Origin: Thermodesulfovibrionales bacterium
GTDB lineage: Bacteria > Nitrospirota > Thermodesulfovibrionia > Thermodesulfovibrionales > SM23-35
Length of the DNA: 45,370 bases
Direction of reading: 5' to 3'
NCBI GenBank assembly: GCA_031082155.1
Contig: JAVHLL010000024.1
Location: forward strand, 1 to 45,370
Shown here: piece by piece, positions 35,344 to 45,352 of the stretch
How positions within the stretch are numbered: position 1 is the first letter of the stretch
How the letters are laid out: each line of letters begins with the position of its first letter
Notes under the pieces: generated by a model
Databases searched by the model: none
What the model saw: only the letters and a program-made list of their open reading frames with translations
Told to the model about the DNA's origin: nothing
Translations under genes and position numbers: made by a program

Positions 35344-36495
35344 ATGTTGGGGAAAAATTATTTTTTTACCTCTGAATCGGTCACAGAAGGCCACCCGGAC
35401 AAGATTGCCGATCAGATTTCCGATTCAATACTGGACACCATAATCGCAAAGGATCCGACAGCCCGGGTAGCCTGCGAGACGCTTGTGACAACAGGCCTGG
35501 CCTTTGTGGCTGGTGAAATTAGCACAAACTGCTATGTTGAGATACCTGATATTGTCAGAGAGACGATAAAAGACATTGGCTACACAAGGGCAAAATATGG
35601 ATTCGACTACGAGACATGTGCGGTGATAACATCCATCCACGGCCAGTCTTCGGATATCGCCCTCGGCGTGGATATCGGAGGCGCCGGCGATCAGGGCCTT
35701 ATGTTTGGATTTGCCTGCAATGAAACCGAAGAGCTTATGCCGCTCCCGATATTGCTTGCGCACAAACTGGCCATGAGGTTATCGGAATTAAGGAAAAAGG
35801 ATATCCTCGGATATTTAAGGCCTGACGGCAAATCACAGGTCACCATTGAATACCGGGACGGGAAACCCCTGAGGGTTGACAGTATTGTTATTTCAACACA
35901 GCATAGTCCGGAGGTTACACTGAAAGAGATACGGGAAGATGTGATTGAGCAGGTAATCAAGCCCACAGTCCCTCCCGAACTCCTTGATGAAGAGCATATC
36001 AAGTATTTTGTGAATCCGACGGGGCGCTTCGTTATCGGAGGCCCGATGGGCGATACCGGGCTCACAGGCAGGAAGATCATAGTCGACAGCTACGGAGGCG
36101 TTGGAAGTCACGGAGGGGGTTGTTTTTCCGGGAAAGACCCGTCAAAGGTAGACAGGTCCGGTTCCTATATGTCGCGGTATATCGCAAAGAATATCGTTGC
36201 CGCCGGGATAGCCGACAGAGTGCAGGTTCAGATTGCGTATGCCATCGGTGTGCCTGAGCCGGTATCGGTCCTTGCGGAAACATACGGGACGGGAAAGATC
36301 CCGCAGGAAAAGGTAGAAAAACTGATACGGGAGACCTTTCTTCTTACCCCGCAGGGGATGATCGATACCCTTAATCTGAGGAGGCCCATATTCAGGAAAA
36401 CCGCTGCGTACGGACATTTTGGAAGAAATGACCCTGATTTTACCTGGGAAAACACAGACAAGGCGGATACTTTAAGAAAAGCAGCAGGACTTTAA
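35344..36495 (+). CDS. metK: S-adenosylmethionine synthetase
   Basis: MetK makes SAM from methionine and ATP. The 383-residue protein has the signatures [31 protein letters not shown], and the glycine-rich loop [20 protein letters not shown] run of six G (35333-35338) serves as the ribosome binding site for the ATG at 35344; a GTG two codons upstream lies inside it. The 95-bp upstream gap is too short for a full SAM riboswitch and shows no such structure. With ahcY it forms the activated-methyl cycle. SAM also feeds the radical SAM and UbiE enzymes of the menaquinone cluster. Confidence 0.97.
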   Translation: MLGKNYFFTSESVTEGHPDKIADQISDSILDTIIAKDPTARVACETLVTTGLAFVAGEISTNCYVEIPDIVRETIKDIGYTRAKYGFDYETCAVITSIHGQSSDIALGVDIGGAGDQGLMFGFACNETEELMPLPILLAHKLAMRLSELRKKDILGYLRPDGKSQVTIEYRDGKPLRVDSIVISTQHSPEVTLKEIREDVIEQVIKPTVPPELLDEEHIKYFVNPTGRFVIGGPMGDTGLTGRKIIVDSYGGVGSHGGGCFSGKDPSKVDRSGSYMSRYIAKNIVAAGIADRVQVQIAYAIGVPEPVSVLAETYGTGKIPQEKVEKLIRETFLLTPQGMIDTLNLRRPIFRKTAAYGHFGRNDPDFTWENTDKADTLRKAAGL

Positions 36496-36533
36496 GAAGT
36501 GCGTAGAATCTGTCTTAAAACTAAGAATAATCC

Positions 36534-36642
36534 GTCATCCCCCGGCTTGACCCCCTCTGTGAGTCGTAGACCGATCAAATTGGAGGACGGAATCCAGTTT
36601 TTTCAAAAACTTCTGGATTGTCCAGTCAAGCCGGACAATGAC
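36534..36642. repeat. GTCATTCC-type palindromic repeat, copy 4
   Basis: The left arm begins GTCATCCCCCGGCTTGAC (36534-36551) and the right arm ends GTCAAGCCGGACAATGAC (36642). An inner hairpin AATCCAG (36591-36597)/CTGGATT (36613-36619) is present. It lies between metK and ahcY. Confidence 0.72.
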
Positions 36643-36701
36643 AGAATCGGAGTTTTTTAACAGGCGCTCTATCTGTAAATAATGGTCTCATCGGAGGATA
36701 A

Positions 36702-37961
<1,260 letters not shown>

Positions 37962-37962
37962 A

Positions 37963-38445
37963 TTGCGGGGAAGGGTTGTATCCGTCAATATCAGTGACAG
38001 GAGAGGCATTCGAAAAAAACAGGTACAAGAAGCCTCTATAAAAAGAGAATTCGGTATCGAAGGAGATGCCCACGCCTCGGCGAAATGGCATAGGCAAGTG
38101 AGCCTGCTGGCACTTGAGAGCATAAAAAAGATGCAAGCCATGGGACTGAAGGTAGACCCAGGTGATTTTGCGGAGAATATCACCACAGAAGGGATAGAAC
38201 TCTTTAGCCTTCCAATCGGGACAAGGATGGAAATCGGCAACAGTATCGAAGCTGAAGTGACCCAGATCGGCAAGGCGTGCCATACGAAGTGCGAAATTTA
38301 TACTCAGGCCGGAGCCTGCATAATGCCCAAAGAAGGGATTTTTGTGAAAATTCTCAAAGGCGGAAAAGTCAAAGTTGGGGATACAATAGTAATCAGCAGG
38401 GAAGAGGCAATATGCAAGAAAAAACGATTACCGCAGCCGTCTTAA
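37963..38445 (+). CDS. MOSC-domain protein
   Basis: A 160-residue stand-alone MOSC domain, a fold linked to molybdenum-cofactor handling and sulfur transfer. Visible family text: GIEGDAHASAKWHRQVSLL, PGDFAENITTEGIEL, and the Cys-containing QIGKACHTKCEIYTQAG with the presumed sulfur-carrying cysteine. The start is TTG at 37963, one base after the ahcY stop; no ATG or GTG is available in frame near the family N-terminus (RGRVVSVNIS). It overlaps mogA by 34 bp, an association common in molybdenum-cofactor operons. Confidence 0.88.
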   Translation: MRGRVVSVNISDRRGIRKKQVQEASIKREFGIEGDAHASAKWHRQVSLLALESIKKMQAMGLKVDPGDFAENITTEGIELFSLPIGTRMEIGNSIEAEVTQIGKACHTKCEIYTQAGACIMPKEGIFVKILKGGKVKVGDTIVISREEAICKKKRLPQPS

Positions 38446-38906
38446 CGCTGAGCGACAAAGGGTCCGCAGGCGAACGTAAAGATGCAAGCGGACCTTTGAT
38501 CAGTGAAATCCTGAAAAAGATCCATGCTGAAGTAAGATACGCTGATATCCTTCCCGATGAAAAAAACCTTATCAAAGAGAAACTCCTTCACTATAGCGCA
38601 CAGGTCGATTTGATAATAACCACAGGGGGCACCGGCCTTGCCCCGAGGGACGTCACCCCGGATGCAACCCTCGAAATAATAGAGAAAGAAGTGCCGGGCA
38701 TTGCGGAAGCAATGAGGTTCGAAGGACTGAAAAAGACAAACAGGGCCATGCTTTCCCGTGCGGTGGCCGGTGTGAGAGGAAAATGCCTCATTATCAACCT
38801 TCCCGGCAGTCCAAAGGCAGTCCGGGAGAGCCTTGAAGCAATCATCGAGGTGATTCCGCATGCCGTCGAAAAGCTCAAAGGCTACCCTTCAGAATGCGCC
38901 CGCTGA
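38412..38906 (+). CDS. mogA: Molybdopterin adenylyltransferase (MogA/MoaB family)
   Basis: This enzyme adenylates molybdopterin before molybdate (or tungstate) insertion. The 164-residue protein shows ITAAVLTLSDKGSAGERKD at the N-terminus, the conserved TTGGTGLAPRDVTPDATLE loop, MLSRAVAGVRGKCLIINLPG, and SPKAVRESLEAIIEVIPHA. The ATG at 38412 has GGGAAGAGG just upstream and lies inside the MOSC gene, so translation is coupled. The usual annotation conflict between MogA and MoaB cannot be resolved from sequence alone. Confidence 0.92.
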   Translation: MQEKTITAAVLTLSDKGSAGERKDASGPLISEILKKIHAEVRYADILPDEKNLIKEKLLHYSAQVDLIITTGGTGLAPRDVTPDATLEIIEKEVPGIAEAMRFEGLKKTNRAMLSRAVAGVRGKCLIINLPGSPKAVRESLEAIIEVIPHAVEKLKGYPSECAR

Positions 38907-38962
38907 TTTAGTCTTCAGTCTAACAGATACTAAATTCATTCCTATTGTGTTGCTTAACATCC

Positions 38963-38990
38963 AAGCAGTTTTTAGCTGCTTTATTTCTTT
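38963..38990 (+). terminator. Possible terminator after mogA
   Basis: AAGCAG (38963-38968) pairs with CTGCTT (38976-38981) around a 7-base loop, followed by a T-rich run TATTTCTTT. It is located 56 bp after the mogA stop. Confidence 0.45.
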
Positions 38991-39260
38991 TTGTACCCCT
39001 CGCCAATCTTTTGCTGGCATTTAACCCTAGGCATTCGGGCCCAAAAGAATGAACATTTCTCAGAGCGTTGGCAACAGGGCTATTTCTGTTTCCCGGAAGC
39101 CTGGTAAACCATATTACTTATTGCTATTCCTGACAGAGCAGACACAGATTAGTATTTTTTATTCTTGAAATCAAGTTGTTATCCGCCCGCAATGTTCAGT
39201 TGTAATTTCAACCTGCAAAAAATGTTCGAAAAAAAGCAAAAAATATTTAAATGAAAACTA

Positions 39261-39289
39261 TTGACATGAACGCACAAAATATTTATCAT
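39261..39289 (+). promoter_or_regulatory. Promoter of the rhs gene
   Basis: TTGACA (39261-39266) and TATCAT (39284-39289) are separated by exactly 17 nt in AT-rich DNA. The leader to the proposed start is about 90 nt. Confidence 0.7.
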
Positions 39290-39385
39290 TAGCTTTATAT
39301 TAAAGCATATGCATAATTTAATAGGAGTCAATGTGAGACTGTCTTGATAAATCGTAATCAAGAGGTCACTTATTAAGGAGTTTGC

Positions 39386-42300
39386 ATTAAGAAATTAATT
39401 TTATCGAATATTATTGCGGTATTCCTTGTTATTTATTTCCTTGCACCGGACGTTTCAGAAGCTATTACTGCCACACGAGTAAGAGGGTGCAATCTGCCAT
39501 CAGAATCTTTTGCAGTCCGGAATACAACTGATTATTCGTTAAGATATGGTATTAGCTGGACAGGGGAAGGCATTTCCCGTATCCTTCTTGACCCAGACTT
39601 CATACGTTGCGGGCTCATTGGATCTTACTATAACTGTCTTCTTCCAGGTGATACCGGCATGATAATTGTAGATTTTAGAACAGATGATTTAGCGCCGGGT
39701 ACATATAAAGGTGATTTTACTATTAGATATGCAGAACTTTCAACAGCACCACAAATAGAAGGGACTGACAACGAACCCATTACATTAACAGTTCTACCTA
39801 AAACCATAATCGTATCCCCAGACTCAATTTCGGCAACTGTAACCCCAGGCTGTTCGGTAAGCCCTCAAACCCTGACTATTGACAACGAGGATCCTTGTAA
39901 TTATTCTTTCAGTTATTCTACGGACCAAACTTGGATCTTTGTCCAAGTCGCAGCGAATATCTGGTGTGGTTGGTGGAGCCCCTGTGTTATTGGCGCCAAC
40001 TCTGCGGGAAAACTGAGAGTAACCATCTATCCTTATTCATTAACGCCAGGAACTTATACCGGGAATATCTACATAAATGGATATCTTTTCAACAAGACTA
40101 TTGCAGTTATATTAACGGTCACAGGTAACGATGATGCTGATGGAGATGGACACTATATCCGGGAATCCTGCAAGACTCCGAATGATGATTGTAATGATGA
40201 TGACCCTGCTGTTTATCCAGGAGCACATGAACTCTGTGATGGGAAAGACAACAATTGTGACGGAGTTATCGACGAAGGATGTTGCGAGGATAAAGATGGA
40301 GATGGGTATTATATTTATAACTCTACAGGTTGTCCTGAAGGTAATGACTGTAATGACAATGACCCGGAGATATATCCCGGGGCAGCAGAAACATGTGACA
40401 ACAAGGACAATAATTGCAATGGTGAAACTGATGAAGGGTTAAGTACTGATGCAGATGGTGATGGACAGTACACCCCCGATTCCTGCAAAACGCCGAATGA
40501 TGATTGTAATGACAACGACATAGAGATATATCCTGGCGCTGAGGAACTCTGTGACAATAAGGATAATGACTGTGATGGTGAAACTGATGAAAACTGTGCG
40601 TGCAATTATACCGATACAGGCTCTGTTACTTCCATTTCAAATGGCAAATATCACCATGCGCAGGATATTTCAGGCGATATTACATTAATCTACGACAGTT
40701 ATAGGGCATCAGAAGGAGCGCTTGGAAGAGGATGGACGCATTCATATGATACAAGAATTGAGACTGACACGGATGGTTCCCTTGAATTCACCGAGAACGG
40801 ATATGCTATCAATTTCAGGCTATCAGGAGATATCTATAAAGCAGAGCCTCGTTCGGGTATTTCTGCCGAAATCACTGTTAATTCTGATGGCGCTTACACC
40901 CTGAGAATACAAAGTGGATTACTGTATCAATTTAACCCGGATGGTCGTCTCTTATCAATCACGGACAGAAATGGAAAGCAGACTGTGCTCACGTACACGG
41001 AAAGATTTTTGTCTTCTATTATTGATTTCAATGGAAGAACCACAGGGTTTATATACGATAACTTAAACAGAATTACACAGATAACCGATCCCGCAGGGAT
41101 GAAAACAGTAGTCATATATAACCCGGAAGGACTTCTCTCATCTCTTATCTATCCGGACGGTAGTGCGTGGACTTACTGTTATGGTTCCTCAGGAAGAATG
41201 GTCTCAAAAACAGACTCTCTTGGTTCAACAACTTTTTATATATATGACTCAGAAGGCAGAATGATACAGGCAACAGATGCTGAGGGTCATACAAAGAATC
41301 TTTCTTATGACCATGCAAATCAGACAACAACTGTCACAGAATGGAATGGAGGCATATGGACATACAGATATGACGAATACCTAAATGTGCAGACAGAGAT
41401 TACTGACCCACTCGGAGGTATCAAGAGAAGAGTTTATGATGACTACAAAAGCCTTCTTTCTGAAACTGATGAATTGTGGAATACCACAACATATACCTAT
41501 GACTTTGAACGCAAAATGACAGCAATGACCGATAGCATAGGAAACACTACCGCATACACTTACAATACCTATGGACAGGTGACAAGCATAAGAGACCCTC
41601 AGGGGAATAGAACCCTTTACGAATATGATGCGAATGGGAATCTGACATCTACTACCGATCCAACAGGCGCAACAATCCGATCTTGGCATGATTTAAGAGG
41701 AAACATTACCGGCATAACCAATGCCATTGGACAGACAACCGCATTTGCCTATGATCAATACAACAATCTTGCTTCTGTTACCGACCCCACAGGGGCGACC
41801 ACAACCTTTACTTACGACGTCCTGGGAAATATTACCAGCCAGAAAGATGCATCGGGGAATATTACCGGATTTGAATACAATGTCCTGAACCAACCTATAA
41901 AAATAACTGACCCAATGGGTAACATAACTGCATATACCTATGATTCCAAAGGGAACAGGACATCAGTAACAGACGCCAATGGAAATGTAACGGGATACGC
42001 ATACAATTACAAGGGACAGGTAATAAAAGTCAGAGATGCCATAGACAATATCACGCAATACACGTATGGTGGAGGCACAGGATGTCCATCCTGCAGAGGT
42101 GGAACAGGGGATAAACTTATCTCCATAACTGATGCCAGGGGAAACGTAACCATCTATGAATATGATTTGCTCGGGAAGCTCTTAGGAGAAACAGACCCTC
42201 TTAGAAACACAATAGCCTACTCCTATGACGCCAAAGGGAATCTTATATCAAAAACCGATGCCAATGAGCATACTCTATACTATACTTACGATTCATTAAA

Positions 42301-43945
42301 CAGACTGATTCAAAAGACTTATCCGGACGGGACATCAGAAAACTATACATTCGATTCAAAAGGCAACATCCTTACTGCCACAAATAAGAACATATCCTAT
42401 GGGTTTACCTATGATGGAAATGGGAGAATGATAAAAGTTACAGACTCCAACGGTAAAGTCATTGAGTACGATTATGATTTGACAGGCAACAAAACCCTGC
42501 TTATCTATCCGGATGACTCAATAGTCAACTATACGTATGATAATGCAAACAGATTGAGTGCTATAATCAATGGCGGGGGAAGGTCGACAACCTACAGTTA
42601 TGACAGCGCGGGAAGAAAGGTAAGGGTTGCCTTGCCCAATGGTACATATACCACCTATACGTATGACAGCAGTGGCAGGTTAATAAATCTTACCCATAAC
42701 ACCTCGACAAACTCTGTTATTAACAGCTTCAACTACACGCATGATAACGTTGGCAACAGACTTACAAAAACAGAGATCGATACCAAATATGCATACGGTT
42801 ATGACAAAATCTATAGGCTTCTCCAAAGCATACCTACGAAGCTTCCAAGATATGACCAGGAACAGGAGAATAAAGCTGAAATCTTCAACTATGACCCGGT
42901 TGGAAACCGTCTCACCGGTCCGGAGCCGATTGATTATTACGAATACAACAAAGGCAATCAATTAATCGATGAGAGAAAAGAACAATATGAGTATGACCAC
43001 AATGGAAATCTGATCAGTAAGACAGAGACAAGTGGTGAGGGAACAGTAAATATTTGGGCATATCAATACGATTATGAGAATAGACTTGTAAGAGTGATCA
43101 AAGAAGAGCCTGATGAGACAAAGACTGTTACTTTCAAGTATGATCCATTTGGGAGAAGGATAGAGAAGAAGGTCACAGAAAATCCCTCTCCACTGGTGGG
43201 AAAGGATATGGGTGAGGGGGAAACAAAGATTTATACGTATGTCTATGATAAAGAGGATATAATCCTTGAATATCTGATAAAGACAGAGAATGGTGAAACA
43301 AGGACTGAGATAACAAAATATGTGCACGGCCCTGGCATTGATGAACCACTTGCTATTGAAAGAAAAGGAGATGTTTATTCCTGTCATGCAGACGGCCTCG
43401 GTTCAATTGTTGCGCTTACAGATTCAAAACAGAAAGTGGTTGAGAGCTATACCTATTCGTCATTTGGAGAACTGAAGAGACAGGGAGATAAGGTCAAGAA
43501 CACCTTTACCTTCACCGGAAGGGAATGGGATGAGGAGACAGGGTTGTATTTCTATCGGGCGAGATATTATGATGCGAAGGTCGGGAGGTTTATCAGCGAA
43601 GATCCCATTGGGTTTGAAGGGGGGGATGTGAATTTTTATGCATATGTTAAGAATCGACCAACGGTGCTTGTTGATCCATTGGGGCTTGAAGGTTGCGGCC
43701 CTTTCAAAATGCATCTTCCTGATGATTATAATTTGAAAGAATGTTGCGACAGACATGATCGGTGTTATGATCAATGCAAGCCAAAACCATATTGCGATGC
43801 TATATTCTGTGATTGTTTGTTTGATAAATGTATGAAACAGCCCGGTGATAAGCAGAAGGCATGCTTTTGTCGTTTCGTTGCTTATTGTGCAGCTGTCAAT
43901 AAATTCGGATTGATTTCATATATAGCGGGATGTTTGACTGAATAG
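39386..43945 (+). CDS. Secreted Rhs/YD-repeat polymorphic toxin with phospholipase A2-like C-terminus
   Basis: The frame opens after a stop at 39374 and has no ATG, GTG or TTG until ATG 39659. It nevertheless encodes a signal peptide (KKLILSNIIAVFLVIYFLAP, cleavage near SEA) from an ATT at 39386, five bases after AAGGAG (39375-39380). I therefore start at ATT: 1519 residues. Order: signal peptide 1-26; Ig/BACON-like region to about 245; three MopE-type metal-binding repeats (about 250-404: DADGDGHY, DCNDNDPEIYPGA, NKDNNCNGETDEG); YD repeats and Rhs shell (about 430-1390); the core end RYYDAKVGRFISEDPIGF to VDPLGLE; then a tip of about 84 residues. The tip has CCDRHDRC (His1457-Asp1458) matching the PLA2 histidine signature, and CDAIFCDCLFDKC (Asp1471) like group XII PLA2. 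It is probably exported and delivers a disulfide-rich lipase to rivals. Residues 1266-1279 come from an inserted repeat. Confidence 0.85.
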   Translation: MKKLILSNIIAVFLVIYFLAPDVSEAITATRVRGCNLPSESFAVRNTTDYSLRYGISWTGEGISRILLDPDFIRCGLIGSYYNCLLPGDTGMIIVDFRTDDLAPGTYKGDFTIRYAELSTAPQIEGTDNEPITLTVLPKTIIVSPDSISATVTPGCSVSPQTLTIDNEDPCNYSFSYSTDQTWIFVQVAANIWCGWWSPCVIGANSAGKLRVTIYPYSLTPGTYTGNIYINGYLFNKTIAVILTVTGNDDADGDGHYIRESCKTPNDDCNDDDPAVYPGAHELCDGKDNNCDGVIDEGCCEDKDGDGYYIYNSTGCPEGNDCNDNDPEIYPGAAETCDNKDNNCNGETDEGLSTDADGDGQYTPDSCKTPNDDCNDNDIEIYPGAEELCDNKDNDCDGETDENCACNYTDTGSVTSISNGKYHHAQDISGDITLIYDSYRASEGALGRGWTHSYDTRIETDTDGSLEFTENGYAINFRLSGDIYKAEPRSGISAEITVNSDGAYTLRIQSGLLYQFNPDGRLLSITDRNGKQTVLTYTERFLSSIIDFNGRTTGFIYDNLNRITQITDPAGMKTVVIYNPEGLLSSLIYPDGSAWTYCYGSSGRMVSKTDSLGSTTFYIYDSEGRMIQATDAEGHTKNLSYDHANQTTTVTEWNGGIWTYRYDEYLNVQTEITDPLGGIKRRVYDDYKSLLSETDELWNTTTYTYDFERKMTAMTDSIGNTTAYTYNTYGQVTSIRDPQGNRTLYEYDANGNLTSTTDPTGATIRSWHDLRGNITGITNAIGQTTAFAYDQYNNLASVTDPTGATTTFTYDVLGNITSQKDASGNITGFEYNVLNQPIKITDPMGNITAYTYDSKGNRTSVTDANGNVTGYAYNYKGQVIKVRDAIDNITQYTYGGGTGCPSCRGGTGDKLISITDARGNVTIYEYDLLGKLLGETDPLRNTIAYSYDAKGNLISKTDANEHTLYYTYDSLNRLIQKTYPDGTSENYTFDSKGNILTATNKNISYGFTYDGNGRMIKVTDSNGKVIEYDYDLTGNKTLLIYPDDSIVNYTYDNANRLSAIINGGGRSTTYSYDSAGRKVRVALPNGTYTTYTYDSSGRLINLTHNTSTNSVINSFNYTHDNVGNRLTKTEIDTKYAYGYDKIYRLLQSIPTKLPRYDQEQENKAEIFNYDPVGNRLTGPEPIDYYEYNKGNQLIDERKEQYEYDHNGNLISKTETSGEGTVNIWAYQYDYENRLVRVIKEEPDETKTVTFKYDPFGRRIEKKVTENPSPLVGKDMGEGETKIYTYVYDKEDIILEYLIKTENGETRTEITKYVHGPGIDEPLAIERKGDVYSCHADGLGSIVALTDSKQKVVESYTYSSFGELKRQGDKVKNTFTFTGREWDEETGLYFYRARYYDAKVGRFISEDPIGFEGGDVNFYAYVKNRPTVLVDPLGLEGCGPFKMHLPDDYNLKECCDRHDRCYDQCKPKPYCDAIFCDCLFDKCMKQPGDKQKACFCRFVAYCAAVNKFGLISYIAGCLTE
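43181..43220. repeat. Palindromic repeat inserted in the rhs gene
   Basis: CCCTCTCCACTGGTGGG, then AAAGGATATGGGTGAGGGGG, belongs to the same GC-rich family as 20321-20399 and the carB insertions. It encodes PSPLVGKDMGEGE between two YD repeats, in frame. Confidence 0.65.
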
Positions 43946-43959
43946 CCCATTAAGAGCAT

Positions 43960-45075
43960 ATGAAACCCAAAGTAAACTTTTATCAGGCACTTATCATCAC
44001 AATATTTCTTTTAGCACTGTTTTTTTTAACAATCATTTTTTCGATAATTCAATTACGTCCTGAGACAGGAATAAGAAAAGGACAAAATGTTTTAGCCAAG
44101 AAAATATTCTATAAAGGTGATATTGGAAAAATAAGAACTATTCAGGTTGGTAATCATAACTCTTCATTATCAAAAAAAATCTTTATATTGAGTCAAAATA
44201 AATGTCTTTTATTTGATGTAAAAATGCATGAATTAGTAAAAACAATTAAATTTAAAAAAGAAGTTGGAGTAAGACCCGAAGTACTAAAAATAGAGCCTGA
44301 TGGGAAACTTGAGTTCATACTCCGTGGCGGTGGCTTCGGTGATGTGGGGGTTGCCAATACTAATGGTGAGCTTAGATGGAAATATAGGCCCACCGGAACA
44401 AGTCCATCTATGACTTCAGGTGACCTTGATGGAGATGGTAATTTGGAATTCTATGTGGCTGATTATGATGGGCTACATCGACTGGATTCATCAGGCGAAG
44501 AACAATGGCGAACAAATGATTTCTGGGAATGGGATGTGCAGATTTTTCAGCCGGAAGGAGTTGATGAATCGCAAATAATAACACGTGGGGATGATGGGAA
44601 AATACGTTTTCGGAACAAACATGGAAAAATAATTAAAGATATCGGGCCACCTGAGAGGATCTATGATATAGAGGCTGTTCAATGGCTTAGCAAGGCCTAT
44701 CTTTTAGCGAAAGATGAAGATCGCTGTATAATCCTTATGGATTTAGATGGAAAAGTTATACTCAAATACTGTTATGAACAAGAATGGTTTTTTAATTTAC
44801 CATTTGGGAACTATTTTTATATTCTTGCAGTTAGGGCTACTCCCATTAAGCTTCGTATTAATGAAGAACCTTATTTAGCTGTAATTACGGATTTTGCCTC
44901 TTACATATCTAGGACAATGTTGAATATATTTTCTCCCTCAGGGGAACTGGTATATCAAGAATTATTGAAAAGCACAACCGGCTTGAATGTAATCCAAAAT
45001 GATGACGGGACAGAAAGTCTGCTGGTTGGTGATGGTGGGGAAAATGTATGGCTTTATACTGTGAATCAAGAATAG
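43960..45075 (+). CDS. Membrane-anchored beta-propeller-like protein; candidate immunity or accessory protein
   Basis: A 371-residue protein with one strong N-terminal membrane segment (about residues 8-32: FYQALIITIFLLALFFLTII) and no obvious cleavage site, so it is probably anchored with the rest outside the cytoplasm. The body shows repeated beta-strand units and one clear FG-GAP/VCBS-like calcium loop, SGDLDGDGNLEFYVADYDG, suggesting a beta-propeller. It starts 14 bp after the rhs stop and is markedly AT-rich. The position directly behind a toxin tip is where immunity genes sit; that role is inferred only from place and topology. I recognise no named immunity family. Confidence 0.55.
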   Translation: MKPKVNFYQALIITIFLLALFFLTIIFSIIQLRPETGIRKGQNVLAKKIFYKGDIGKIRTIQVGNHNSSLSKKIFILSQNKCLLFDVKMHELVKTIKFKKEVGVRPEVLKIEPDGKLEFILRGGGFGDVGVANTNGELRWKYRPTGTSPSMTSGDLDGDGNLEFYVADYDGLHRLDSSGEEQWRTNDFWEWDVQIFQPEGVDESQIITRGDDGKIRFRNKHGKIIKDIGPPERIYDIEAVQWLSKAYLLAKDEDRCIILMDLDGKVILKYCYEQEWFFNLPFGNYFYILAVRATPIKLRINEEPYLAVITDFASYISRTMLNIFSPSGELVYQELLKSTTGLNVIQNDDGTESLLVGDGGENVWLYTVNQE

Positions 45076-45078
45076 TTA

Positions 45079-45255
45079 ATGGCTGTCTCCGCTTTTCCAG
45101 CGATGAATTATACCTATGACACCAACAGCCGCTTGATAGGTATTAATACGACAATTAACGGGGTAGTCTCAGACTTAAGTCTGAGCTATGATGACATCGG
45201 AAGAAGAACGGGCATGATACGTATCATATTTTTCGCACAAATAAAGTCATGGTGA
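45079..45255 (+). pseudogene. Orphan Rhs/YD-repeat fragment
   Basis: A 58-codon frame beginning three bases after the preceding stop. It encodes typical YD-repeat text (MNYTYDTNSRLIGINTTING, then LSLSYDDIGRRTGM) up to about 45216, then 12 unrelated residues and a stop. It has no signal, no complete repeat array and no ribosome binding site. It looks like a remnant of another rhs core left behind when the toxin cassette was exchanged. Confidence 0.7.
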
Positions 45256-45315
45256 CCTCGAATCTGGTAATGTAATTTCATCACAAAGGGACTAAGAGGG
45301 GTCAGCCCTTGAAGC

Positions 45316-45345
45316 TTGACAGAATAAGCTTTGGTTTTCTATAAT
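45316..45345 (+). promoter_or_regulatory. Consensus sigma70 promoter of the terminal gene
   Basis: TTGACA (45316-45321) and TATAAT (45340-45345) are both perfect consensus hexamers with an 18-nt spacer. The ATG at 45353 follows the -10 by seven bases. Confidence 0.7.
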
Positions 45346-45352
45346 CAGCCTC

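Larger units (their letters stand above)
38907..39385 (+). other. 479-bp intergenic region before the rhs gene
   Basis: It contains a weak terminator hairpin (38963-38990), no recognisable gene or riboswitch between 38991 and 39260, then the rhs promoter and an AT-rich leader of about 90 bases. In the leader, AGGAG (39323-39327) precedes an ATG directly followed by TGA (39331-39336), a start-stop pair upstream of the main frame. Confidence 0.5.

Noticed and set aside
38991-39260. c-di-GMP or other riboswitch before the rhs gene
   Set aside because: I looked for conserved GEMM-type or cobalamin-type cores and found none; only the promoter and short hairpin are supportable.
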